From assembly GCA_964568805.1 (NCBI GenBank), contig CAZMRW010000111.1, positions 1 through 11,599 on the forward strand: a stretch of 11,599 nt of DNA. Direction: 5' to 3'. Shown in pieces: positions 1 to 5,660 of the stretch. The DNA is from CAZMRW01 sp964568805. Its GTDB lineage: Bacteria; Pseudomonadota; Gammaproteobacteria; Methylococcales; Methylomonadaceae. The notes below the pieces were generated by a model that ran no database searches, was not told the DNA's origin, and worked only from the letters and a program-made list of their open reading frames with translations. The position numbers and the translations under genes were made by a program. How positions within the stretch are numbered: position 1 is the first letter of the stretch; every line of letters begins with the position of its first letter.

Positions 1-310
1 CATAACCCCGACCGCGAAATTCCGTTAGCAGCCTAAAACCAAGTTCACGCTCAGAAATACCATCAACAACACAAGGCTCGATACCACAATAGCCAATAAT
101 ACCGTTACTTTCTTTCTCGACAACAGCCAATTTTCCGAAGTTGTGTTTCTGGTAGGTACTTACCAATTCATTAAATCTATTTTTTGCTTGCGACTCACTT
201 AATGCACCTGATGGTGAAAACACCATAAACTCAGGATTCATTAGGTTATTAGCAAACAAATAATCTTCAGATGTGAACGGTCTTAAAATTAACCTTTTAG
301 TTTCAATCAT
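1..310 (-). CDS. GNAT family N-acetyltransferase (RimJ/RimL-like), 3' end cut by window edge
   Basis: The first 103 codons are present and the C-terminus lies beyond position 1. The start reads MIETKRLILRPFTSEDY, the classic opening of RimJ/RimL-type acetyltransferases, which transfer acetyl from acetyl-CoA to an amine on a protein, antibiotic or small molecule. Further on, GIIGYCGIEP fits the central beta strands of the GNAT fold, and ELGFRLLTEFRGRGY is the beginning of the acetyl-CoA-binding motif A (R/Q-x-x-G-x-G/A type). ATG at 310 is chosen because the family's usual N-terminus begins exactly there. No Shine-Dalgarno sequence is visible upstream (TTTAAAACC precedes the ATG), as is common for cassette genes. 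The gene follows an attC-like repeat, so it may be a cassette gene. The substrate cannot be predicted. Confidence 0.85.
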   Translation of the reverse strand, partial: MIETKRLILRPFTSEDYLFANNLMNPEFMVFSPSGALSESQAKNRFNELVSTYQKHNFGKLAVVEKESNGIIGYCGIEPCVVDGISERELGFRLLTEFRGRGY

Positions 311-320
311 GGTTTTAAAT

Positions 321-412
321 GACGTAAAGCTAACCGAGCGCGGCACACGGACTTTTCCATACAAAAAACCGCCTTACCTACCCCAGCACTCGGGTTGAGC
401 GAAATGTTAAGC
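321..412 (-). repeat. attC-like site 1 (integron recombination site relic)
   Basis: Read on the minus strand, the 3' flank of the membrane-protein gene holds GCTTAAC (406-412, fits the R'' consensus RYYYAAC), six bases, then CTCAACC (393-399, L''-like). About 57 bases on comes GGTTAG (330-335, L'-like). GGTTAG pairs with CTCAACC if one C stays unpaired, the extrahelical base typical of attC L'' arms, and pairing extends inward through GAG/CTC. The expected GTTRRRY R' box is degenerate (GTC at about 322-324). The orientation, 3' of one minus-strand gene and 5' of the next, is right for cassettes transcribed on the minus strand. Confidence 0.55.
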
Positions 413-454
413 ATTTATTTTGCTGAAATTATTGCTGTGTTTTAACTAATTCCA

Positions 455-895
455 TCATAATAAAACCCTAACGAAAAAGCCAATGAGCAAAATAAAGAAA
501 CCGCCTATTTCTGCAACTGCCAAAGATCCCATGATCATTTTATCGGCAGCGGGATTTTCAGAATCACGCAGTTGGTTATTCGTCGTATTTTTGATGCCCA
601 GCTTGATGTAATTGAAAATGGCAATAGCAAAGAATAATAACGGTGCAATTGTTGCCGGGATATTTACCCAATCTGCAAAAATGCTGAAATAGGCAAACAC
701 AGCAATCAACATGGCCGCATAGGAATACAACAATGCTGACCGATGGGCAATGTCCACATAGTAAGGGGCCACAAATTCTTTGCTCTTCATCATACAAGAA
801 AATTTCCATGCGCCCGTCAATAATCCCGTCATAAAAAATACGCCTGCGCATGAAATAGCGATCATGGGCGCTGTTTGGTTTAATATTACATCCAT
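455..895 (-). CDS. Small four-helix integral membrane protein, unrecognised family
   Basis: The 146-residue product is almost entirely hydrophobic, with four probable membrane segments at about residues 9-31, 53-73, 78-97 and 121-145 and a polar loop with KNTTNNQLRDSENPAADK between helices 3 and 4. The size and layout recall MAPEG-type or DUF1772-type four-helix proteins, but I see no signature motif and assign no function. ATG at 895 is chosen over an upstream in-frame TTG (913) because AGGAGA lies seven bases upstream of it, and that ribosome-binding site would be inside the coding region if the TTG were used. The gene is divergent from an AraC-family regulator whose start is at most 60 bp away, a layout in which the regulator often controls its neighbour. 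An attC-like repeat follows the stop. Confidence 0.8.
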   Translation of the reverse strand: MDVILNQTAPMIAISCAGVFFMTGLLTGAWKFSCMMKSKEFVAPYYVDIAHRSALLYSYAAMLIAVFAYFSIFADWVNIPATIAPLLFFAIAIFNYIKLGIKNTTNNQLRDSENPAADKMIMGSLAVAEIGGFFILLIGFFVRVLL

Positions 896-921
896 CGTTC
901 TTCTCCTAAGCAAGTAAGTTA

Positions 922-1755
922 ATGACTTTCAATTCATCCATCGCTATTTTAACCATGTCGAATAACAATAAATTGTACAAACCGGCTATCCCTGAATTGC
1001 AATATCGTTTCCGACCTAATCTTTTTATGTGGCCGAACCGCACCTTGTTTTTGGGGCCGCTACAACAATTGGATTTCCATGCCATGGGATCGGTAGCTAT
1101 CAACGTGGGAATCTACCAACCATTTTTAATGAAGACGATGAACGGGGCTTATAAAGCCTACCGTTGTGCCGTTATCCCGGCAGGATGCAAGCATGAATTG
1201 AATGCATACGGGAACATCGTTGCTTGTTTGACGATTGAAAAAAACTCAACTGATTTTATTGATTTCAGGAAACGCATTCCCTTTCAAGCGTCAACTATTA
1301 CAAACATAATCGATACGGAGTGGATCGGATGTTTTCAAAAAATTTACGAAGAAAAGCCTTCAAAAATAGAAATTAACCGGATGATCAACCGGCTACTGAA
1401 TACCGATGGAACCGCTGAAAACCAAGTCGATCCGCGTATTGCCAGCATCATGCACACGATCAAACTTGACCCAGGAAATGATTTTAGCCAGGAATATTTG
1501 GCATCTTCCGTAGGCCTTTCTGCTTCCAGATTCAGGCATTTGTTTATGGAACACTCGGATATTCCCTTCCGCCGATATCGGATGTGGCGGCGGGTAGTCT
1601 TGGCGATGGACACACTCCATAAAGTAGACAATCTGACTTATGCCGCTATGGAGGCTGGATTTACAGATTCTGCCCATTTTAATCGCTGTTTTCGCGATAC
1701 TTTTGGCGTGAACCCGTCACTGGTTTTCAGGAACATCGACAGATTCGAGGTTTAA
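922..1755 (+). CDS. AraC-family transcriptional regulator
   Basis: This 277-residue protein has a C-terminal AraC/XylS double helix-turn-helix domain over about its last 95 residues. The first HTH is around YLASSVGLSASRFRHLF. The second ends with AAMEAGFTDSAHFNRCFRD followed by FGVNPSLVFR, the family's signature. The first 160 or so residues would be the sensing domain; RCAVIPAGCKHEL suggests a small cupin-like fold, but the ligand is unknown. The given start is the outer bound. ATG at 955 (MSNNNKLYKP) is at least as likely, since it would leave about 60 bp for divergent promoters. Neither start has a convincing Shine-Dalgarno sequence. It is the only plus-strand gene in the left 9 kb and is divergent from a small membrane protein gene, its most likely target by position. 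It converges with the TfoX-like gene, with 19 bp between the stops. Confidence 0.88.
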   Translation: MTFNSSIAILTMSNNNKLYKPAIPELQYRFRPNLFMWPNRTLFLGPLQQLDFHAMGSVAINVGIYQPFLMKTMNGAYKAYRCAVIPAGCKHELNAYGNIVACLTIEKNSTDFIDFRKRIPFQASTITNIIDTEWIGCFQKIYEEKPSKIEINRMINRLLNTDGTAENQVDPRIASIMHTIKLDPGNDFSQEYLASSVGLSASRFRHLFMEHSDIPFRRYRMWRRVVLAMDTLHKVDNLTYAAMEAGFTDSAHFNRCFRDTFGVNPSLVFRNIDRFEV

Positions 1756-1774
1756 ACGCCGAATTGCCCTACTG

Positions 1775-2152
1775 CTAGGCGCGATGCTTTTGCCGGCTCT
1801 TAACCGCCTTGCTGGGCTTCTTGGTTTTCTCGGCCACAAGCATCGCTTCGTTTGCCCAGTGCCGCAGTTGTTCCGAATCGGTAAGAACCTCTTCGGGAAC
1901 TTCAAAATATCGGCGCACTTGGACACGTCCTTTCTTGGTCATATACGAAAACGGCTGCATCCCCGCTTGTTCGTATTTCTTCCGTGAGTCCTCATCGACC
2001 ACAAAATACAAGCTGTTTCCCATCATCATGGCAAACTGGACGAAGCCATTGAAAATCCCGACACCACCAAAGAATCGGCCTGTATGTATCGGGCCGATGG
2101 GCTCCAAATGTTCTAAAACATAGTCTACGTATTCGGCGCTGGGAGTCGTCAA
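1775..2152 (-). CDS. TfoX N-terminal domain protein
   Basis: The 125-residue product begins with EYVDYVLEHLEPIGPIHTGRFFGG, matching the start of the TfoX_N domain (helix, then R-x-F/M-F-G-G). FAMMMGNSLYFVVDEDSRKKYEQAGMQPFSY continues the domain, and the tail is lysine/arginine-rich (EKTKKPSKAVKSRQKHR). Full-length TfoX/Sxy regulates competence, but stand-alone TfoX_N proteins of this size are common and mostly uncharacterised, so no role in competence is claimed. The start is taken as TTG at 2152: no ATG occurs before the domain, and GGAG lies nine bases upstream. That GGAG overlaps the stop of the SnoaL-like gene, only six bases away, which implies translational coupling and a two-gene unit. 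It converges with the AraC gene without a visible terminator. Confidence 0.85.
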   Translation of the reverse strand: MTTPSAEYVDYVLEHLEPIGPIHTGRFFGGVGIFNGFVQFAMMMGNSLYFVVDEDSRKKYEQAGMQPFSYMTKKGRVQVRRYFEVPEEVLTDSEQLRHWANEAMLVAEKTKKPSKAVKSRQKHRA

Positions 2153-2158
2153 GGGGTT

Positions 2159-2527
2159 TCACTCCGCGTTCGGCAATTCAAAGAATCCGGTCATTTGCAG
2201 TAAACGTCCATCAGTTCCGTACATCCCATAGCTTGCGCCTTGGGAGAGTATGTTGCCATTACCGTCCACCATATTCCAATGAGTAAGGCTGCGGTTATGG
2301 TGGCTTTTGAAATCAGTGGTTATAAATTTTACGCCCGGCACGTTCTTGTGAAGTTCCGCCATGTATCCGGACAATGGGTCGTATCCTGTCGTTTGGATAA
2401 GCGGGTCGGTGTACACGCAATCAGGATTCAAGCATTGCTCGAATATTTGCAGCCGCTTCGATACGTCTGTCTCAGACCACGATTGTGTGTAGGTTTCCCA
2501 AATAGCTTGATGTGAATTGTTTTCCAT
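2159..2527 (-). CDS. SnoaL-like / NTF2-like superfamily protein
   Basis: A protein of about 122 residues with the pattern of SnoaL-like cone folds: an N-terminal helix (AIWETYTQSWSETDVSKRLQ), then FEQCLNPDCVYTDPL, a middle segment starting GYMAELHKNVPGVKF, and C-terminal strands HWNMVDGNGNI and GASYGMYGTDGRLLQMTGFFE. Members include polyketide cyclases, isomerases and many orphan ligand-binding proteins, so the reaction cannot be named. The ATG at 2527 is preferred to the one at 2533, because AAGGA at 2536-2540 is eight bases from the former and only two from the latter. Its stop nearly touches the start of the downstream TfoX-like gene and supplies part of that gene's ribosome-binding site, so the two are probably co-translated. 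Confidence 0.83.
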   Translation of the reverse strand: MENNSHQAIWETYTQSWSETDVSKRLQIFEQCLNPDCVYTDPLIQTTGYDPLSGYMAELHKNVPGVKFITTDFKSHHNRSLTHWNMVDGNGNILSQGASYGMYGTDGRLLQMTGFFELPNAE

Positions 2528-2539
2528 TGCCATTTTCCT

Positions 2540-2567
2540 TATATAAATTTTACTGAGGGATAGTCAA
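2540..2567 (-). promoter_or_regulatory. Possible sigma-70-type promoter before the SnoaL-like gene
   Basis: On the minus strand TTGACT (2562-2567) is followed after 16 bases by TATATA (2540-2545). The spacing and boxes are good, but transcription would start at about 2533, leaving almost no leader and placing the AAGGA ribosome-binding site outside the transcript. Either the gene is read from a nearly leaderless message or the match is fortuitous. The rest of the gap up to 2634 holds no recognisable attC-like repeat. Confidence 0.25.
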
Positions 2568-2634
2568 TGTGGATGAGACAGGCAGGGTAAGCCGCAACTT
2601 CAATGACATGCTTATTCCCTTTCCAGTTTTTGGG

Positions 2635-2943
2635 TTACCGCTTTTCGGGTGGCATTGACCTAATTTCCGCTGCAAACCGCGCATGAGCTTCCTGATCAAC
2701 GGGCCTGTGCTTGATCTGGATACTCGCCGGGTCTTTGCCAAGATAGTTATCGCCTTTCCAGTTCTTTGACGGCCTGATGGGCCTAGGCACAAAGCCACCA
2801 GCGCAGTTCGGGCAAACGTTGCCCAGAATGGTGTCAACACAGGTGGCGCAGAAGGTACATTCATAGCTACAGATACGTACTTCAAGTGAATCGGGCGGCA
2901 ACGGCTTGTTGCAATGCTCACAGGTTGGCCTGAGTTCAAGCAT
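2635..2943 (-). CDS. DUF1272 cysteine-rich zinc-ribbon protein
   Basis: The opening MLELRPTCEHCNKPLPPDS and then RICSYECTFCATC and NVCPNC are the hallmark of DUF1272. Eight cysteines at residues 8, 11, 25, 29, 32, 35, 44 and 47 can form two zinc-binding clusters. The family is a small presumed soluble metal-binding protein of unknown role. This copy is 102 residues, longer than many members (around 80), because of a C-terminal extension rich in charged residues (RFAAEIRSMPPEKR). The ATG at 2943 has a purine-rich GGAAGAGAGAAG upstream. The gene follows attC-like site 2. DUF1272 genes are often found as integron gene cassettes, which fits the flanking repeat. Confidence 0.92.
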   Translation of the reverse strand: MLELRPTCEHCNKPLPPDSLEVRICSYECTFCATCVDTILGNVCPNCAGGFVPRPIRPSKNWKGDNYLGKDPASIQIKHRPVDQEAHARFAAEIRSMPPEKR

Positions 2944-2967
2944 GGCTTCTCTCTTCCATGACGGCTA

Positions 2968-3042
2968 GGATAAAGCTAACCGGGCATAGAAAGCTGAAAA
3001 ATAGAACCGCATTATGTCTGTGTTCTGGTTGAACTTCATTTA
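2968..3042 (-). repeat. attC-like site 2
   Basis: On the minus strand the repeat starts in the stop codon of the DUF4260 gene (TAA at 3040-3042, where an R'' AAC would sit but reads AAA). It continues with TTCAACC (3028-3034, L''-like), a core at 2994-3015 nearly identical to one in site 3, and then GGTTAG (2976-2981, L'-like) preceded by CCC and followed by CTTTA. GGTTAG pairs with TTCAACC leaving one C unpaired, as in site 1. The stretch GGTTAGCTTTA is shared exactly with site 1. The outer R' box is not intact. Confidence 0.55.
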
Positions 3043-3453
3043 TTTTCCACAAGGCAAGTAACGGCCAAAGCTTGCATTGCTTACTTGTCCAATTACGCCA
3101 AGATGGGTAATTTTGAATCCTTCCGGGTATTTCAGGCCGTAACCGAACAGCCGATCAACGCCAATATGAATGAACCAAATAAGTGACAATGCCGAGGCTA
3201 AGGTGCTGCCGACTGCGACCGAGGCCACAGCCAGAGCGCAAGGCAACAATTTTGAGTGGGTGATATTGTAAGCGACCGCACCAACCCGGGCATTAACAAG
3301 ATAGCCAAGAAGCGCTAAATCCGGCAGCAAAACAGTTGACCAAAATAGCGTCCAGTCAAACGACTGCTGCCAATAGACAGTAAGCGCCAGAAGAAAAATG
3401 CCGAAGCCTTCTAACCTTAGTAGAACATTTGGTTTTTCAAATACTGAAAACAT
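3040..3453 (-). CDS. DUF4260 membrane protein
   Basis: A 137-residue hydrophobic protein with the DUF4260 signature: YNITHS at residues 62-67, then WFIHIGVDRLFGYGLKY at 93-109 and THLG at 116-119. Several membrane-spanning stretches are likely (about 11-29, 36-53, 70-95). The function of the family is unknown; the conserved His/Asp pattern in the second half could bind a metal or be catalytic, which is only inference. The start at 3453 has GAGG seven bases upstream. The stop codon forms the outer edge of attC-like site 2, and attC-like site 3 lies just upstream of the start, so the gene is bracketed by the two related repeats. Confidence 0.9.
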   Translation of the reverse strand: MFSVFEKPNVLLRLEGFGIFLLALTVYWQQSFDWTLFWSTVLLPDLALLGYLVNARVGAVAYNITHSKLLPCALAVASVAVGSTLASALSLIWFIHIGVDRLFGYGLKYPEGFKITHLGVIGQVSNASFGRYLPCGK

Positions 3454-3465
3454 GTAAGGACCTCT

Positions 3466-3517
3466 CTGAAAAATAAAACTGCATTATAACCACGTCCCGG
3501 TTGAGCGTGTTGTTAGC
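3466..3517 (-). repeat. attC-like site 3 (left half plus core; right half missing)
   Basis: Minus strand: GCTAAC (3512-3517, containing the TAA stop of the GST reading frame), six bases, CTCAACC (3499-3505) followed by GGG, then a core at 3466-3487 that matches site 2 at 20 of 22 positions. No L'/R' half follows before the DUF4260 start at 3453. The arm GCTCAACCGGG is the exact reverse complement of the right arm of site 2 (CCCGGTTAGC) apart from one extra C. The two sites therefore belong to one family, and a half may have been lost or exchanged. Confidence 0.5.
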
Positions 3518-4373
3518 TTTTTTGAATGTCGGTGTAATTTTCTTGGCTCTCAACCCGTTTAAACCATTCCTTTATTCCGCTGTATCCCGACAAGTCAAAA
3601 TTCCCTTCTTCTGCCGCTGCGAGACAGGAGTCGAGTAGTCCCCAGAAGCGATAGGGCATGTGTTTTCACGAAGCGTTTTTTGCGTAGTGAAAATGCAGGC
3701 TTTACGAAATCGCGTCGAGTCATTGGGATGATGTGAGCTATCCCCTTGCTGGGTAGCGAACGAGAGACTCAGGACGGCTGGGGCAGCCGCAGGCATTAGC
3801 GGTCGCGTGATTTTTGCCGCTTGTTGGGCAGGGATGCCCAAAAAAGCTTTCGCAAAAATAGCTACTCCCCGCAACATGGGTATAAGCATATAACGCAATA
3901 TCCGCAATACTGTATTCATTGCCAACAAAATAACGGTTGTTTGCTAAATGCTGCTCCATGACATCAAGTGCAGCATAACCAAGCTTCATTTTTACTGTCA
4001 GCTGTTCTCTGTACTCATCTTCAGCCTTCAGTATTGAAACCCAATACCGTGGTGTTGCAATATTAGGTTCATGGCTAAATTGCTCGAAGAACATCCATTG
4101 CAAAACCAGGGCTTGCTCATATTTACCCTTAGGTAAAAAGTGGGTATCTGATGCCAGATACCATAAAATTGCATTGGACTCAGCAAGATACTTCCCGTCA
4201 TGATAGAGAACAGGTGTGCGGCCATTTGGATTGATTTTTAGGAACTCCGGCGTACGTGATTCTTTATTTAAAATATCGATATTGACCCTTTCATAGTCAA
4301 TGCTTAATTGATTAAGCAATAGGCGAATTTTGTAGCAATTTCCCGATGGTAAAAAGTCATAAAGTTTGTACAT
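3513..4373 (-). pseudogene. Glutathione S-transferase gene split by a 251-bp insertion
   Basis: Codons 1-168 (4373 down to 3870) encode a clear cytosolic GST. The N-terminal thioredoxin-like part is MYKLYDFLPSGNCYK with Ser10 as probable catalytic residue, NPNGRTPVL (49-57) carries the cis-proline, ES (65-66) binds glutathione, and the helical domain ends YSIADIALYAYTHVA. The open frame then runs into foreign sequence and stops at 3738. The missing C-terminus lies beyond the insertion at 3513-3613: EEGNFDLSGYSGIKEWFKRV and then ESQENYTDIQKS before TAA. Deleting the insertion and one CCGC repeat gives THVAAEEGNFDLSGYSGIKEW, exactly the family pattern. A product of 211 residues with a non-native tail could still be made, but it lacks the last helix and is probably inactive. 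The stop codon of the original frame lies inside attC-like site 3. Confidence 0.85.
3618..3868. mobile_element. 251-bp non-coding insertion, MITE/REP-like, in the GST gene
   Basis: The boundaries come from the interrupted GST frame. CCGC occurs at 3614-3617 and again at 3869-3872, which looks like a 4-bp target duplication. The insert has no transposase and no credible gene. It holds strong internal symmetry: TTTTCAC (3663-3669) and GTGAAAA (3687-3693) form a perfect 7-bp inverted repeat within a larger imperfect hairpin (GCGAT outside one arm, ATCGC outside the other), and GGGCAGGGATGCCC near 3827-3840 can also fold. Clear terminal inverted repeats are not visible; only GAGTAG (3632-3637) and CTACTCC (3862-3868) match near the ends. 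It is best described as a small non-autonomous element of unknown family. Confidence 0.6.
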
Positions 4374-4395
4374 GTTCTCGATTTCCTTGAAATGC

Positions 4396-4408
4396 TACCG
4401 AAACGGTA
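4396..4408. promoter_or_regulatory. Perfect palindrome in the GST leader (possible operator or hairpin)
   Basis: TACCG-AAA-CGGTA is a perfect 5-bp inverted repeat with a three-base centre, 23 bases upstream of the GST start codon. Its position would suit a repressor site or a short hairpin in the leader. The rest of the gap between the GST start and attC-like site 4 (about 4409-4527) shows no gene and no confident promoter. Confidence 0.3.
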
Positions 4409-4527
4409 AGAGCGCTTGATTGTATTTTAAGCCTTGCCCAATTGCTTGCATAAGAGCAGATATCTACTACATGGCTGTGCTGGAGCCTATAAGCAATATC
4501 ACATTCAACGTCAAAATTGTGGTGACA

Positions 4528-4606
4528 ATCAGGCATAACGTAAATGTTTTCAAAGCATGCCTCAATAAGCCTGATGGTGACGCTTCCTTTGACCGCTATG
4601 TTAAGC
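4528..4606 (-). repeat. attC-like site 4 (degenerate)
   Basis: On the minus strand GCTTAAC (4600-4606, fits RYYYAAC and includes the DUF1772 stop codon) is followed after five bases by GTCAAAG (4588-4594). Near the other end CTTTGA (4550-4555) can pair with TCAAAG, and CGTTATGCC (4532-4540) resembles an R' box. ATCAGGC (4528-4534) and GCCTGAT (4569-4575) form another inverted repeat within the element. Arm spacing is uneven, so this is a weaker candidate than sites 1-3. Confidence 0.4.
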
Positions 4607-5041
4607 GCTGAGTAATAGCGCCACATAAACTATGGATGCGGCCAAGCTGAGTAGGCTTCGGACTGCATGTAGTTTTCCCCATTTTTCCAACAACACCCGC
4701 GTTTCATCGGATGACAGGTCTCGGCCAGGTTCTAAAAGTTTATGGTTGGTAGGCATGATGACAATAAACGTGAACGGAACAACTAAACCAATAAGAACCG
4801 CTCCAAGTAACCACGAAATGCCGCCACCAAGTAACCAAGCTGAAGTACCCGTGAGAAAGCTCACAATAGCCAGTGAAGCTTGCATAACCGTCGCACGCCT
4901 GTAGCTTGGCGCCCAAACCGTTGCCGCAATTTTTGTTTCGCAGCCCATGCGTGCAGGATGTTCAACAAGATTGATGTAGATAGCGGCTCCAGTGAAAAGC
5001 GTGCCGCTCAAAACAGCGATGAATTGCAGGATGGTGAGCAT
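4601..5041 (-). CDS. DUF1772 (anthrone-oxygenase-like) membrane protein
   Basis: The 146-residue product has four hydrophobic segments (about residues 3-22, 52-71, 76-95, 127-145) and the DUF1772 pattern: GAAIYINLVEHPARM after helix 1, MPTNHKLLE after helix 3, and KWGKLHAVRSLLSLAA leading into helix 4. The Pfam family is named for fungal anthrone oxygenases, but most bacterial members are uncharacterised, so oxygenase activity here is only a possibility. ATG at 5041 follows AAGGGG at a normal distance. The stop codon sits inside attC-like site 4. Upstream (5042-5122) there is a small perfect inverted repeat, ATGCT-TGG-AGCAT at 5075-5087, but no attC-like site separating it from the MAPEG gene, so the two could be co-transcribed. 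Confidence 0.87.
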   Translation of the reverse strand: MLTILQFIAVLSGTLFTGAAIYINLVEHPARMGCETKIAATVWAPSYRRATVMQASLAIVSFLTGTSAWLLGGGISWLLGAVLIGLVVPFTFIVIMPTNHKLLEPGRDLSSDETRVLLEKWGKLHAVRSLLSLAASIVYVALLLSA

Positions 5042-5122
5042 GAGTACCCCTTTTTATTTTAATGTATTCAGCCAATGCTTGGAGCATAGCGGAAAACGGA
5101 TCGGCTGGAATGATACCCTGGA

Positions 5123-5545
5123 TTATGGACTAATCGTTTGAATCATAATTCTTATCCATAGGGCGGCAAGAACGAGCGTGCCACTTAAAAAAGCCAGCCT
5201 CCTGTGTTTCAGGTCATTATATGTCGTATGGATATAAGCATGCGCGTAACGTATGCCGACAAAGAGCCACGCGAGGCCAACGCAGGTAACATCTGCCTTG
5301 TTACCGGCATAAAGAATGATGTAGGCAACATAAAAGAGCACCGGCAACTCGAAGAGGTTGTCATAGTGGTTTGTGGCTTTCGCAAGGTAATCCGGCAGCT
5401 TCGCTCCTCGGTTTAGCAGGAAATAAGCGGGATTGAACCCGTCTTCCCGCACCGCTTTAAATCGAAGTCTAAGCATCCAGACTCCGATACCGAAAGTTAG
5501 TAAGACCATTGCGAACACTGGATAAAGAATCAAATTTTGCTTCAT
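5123..5545 (-). CDS. MAPEG family membrane protein
   Basis: A 140-residue four-helix protein of the MAPEG family (membrane-associated proteins in eicosanoid and glutathione metabolism). The two signature blocks are NHYDNLFELPVL (residues 59-70) and RYAHAYIHTTYND (99-111), the latter the conserved R-x-x-H...Y-N segment. Membrane segments lie at about 5-27, 66-82, 86-105 and 117-136. Bacterial members may have glutathione transferase or peroxidase activity, which is not provable here. ATG at 5545 is chosen rather than the upstream TTG/ATG-type extension to 5611, because GGAG (5555-5558) is nine bases upstream and a good promoter lies at 5575-5602, inside the longer version. Another glutathione-linked gene, the broken GST, is about 750 bp downstream. 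Confidence 0.9.
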   Translation of the reverse strand: MKQNLILYPVFAMVLLTFGIGVWMLRLRFKAVREDGFNPAYFLLNRGAKLPDYLAKATNHYDNLFELPVLFYVAYIILYAGNKADVTCVGLAWLFVGIRYAHAYIHTTYNDLKHRRLAFLSGTLVLAALWIRIMIQTISP

Positions 5546-5574
5546 TTTGAATGACTCCAAAGAATGTGTTTTGT

Positions 5575-5602
5575 ATATTAATGCAAAAAAACAGAGCTTC
5601 AA
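5575..5602 (-). promoter_or_regulatory. Probable sigma-70 promoter of the MAPEG gene
   Basis: Minus strand: TTGAAG (5597-5602), a 16-base spacer containing a run of seven T, then TAATAT (5575-5580). A transcript from about 5568 would carry the GGAG ribosome-binding site and the ATG at 5545. This supports the shorter protein start. Confidence 0.5.
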
Positions 5603-5660
5603 AATCACCACAGAGCGAATGAATCAATTTTACGGGTTAAGTTCGGAAAATTTTTCTCCT

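Noticed and set aside
2550..2609. Small ORF of 19 codons (MSLKLRLTLPVSSTLTIPQ) with a GGAAAGGG upstream, before the SnoaL-like gene
   Set aside because: Too short to judge; it overlaps the possible promoter of the SnoaL-like gene and has no sign of being a leader peptide.
2635..2943. Redox or ferredoxin-like iron-sulfur protein for the cysteine-rich gene
   Set aside because: The spacing and the MLELRP...RICSYECTFC pattern match DUF1272, not ferredoxins.
3572..3928. Minus-strand open frame across the GST insertion
   Set aside because: It crosses both ends of the inserted element in a frame different from the GST frame; no domain is visible.
4357..4626. Minus-strand open frame of 89 codons between the GST and DUF1772 genes
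   Set aside because: It overlaps the attC-like site and both neighbouring genes in another frame, and the protein has no recognisable features.
5075..5087. Inverted repeat ATGCT-TGG-AGCAT as a terminator or attC arm between the MAPEG and DUF1772 genes
   Set aside because: The stem is only 5 bp, has no T-run after it and lacks the TAAC and TCAA boxes of the other repeats.
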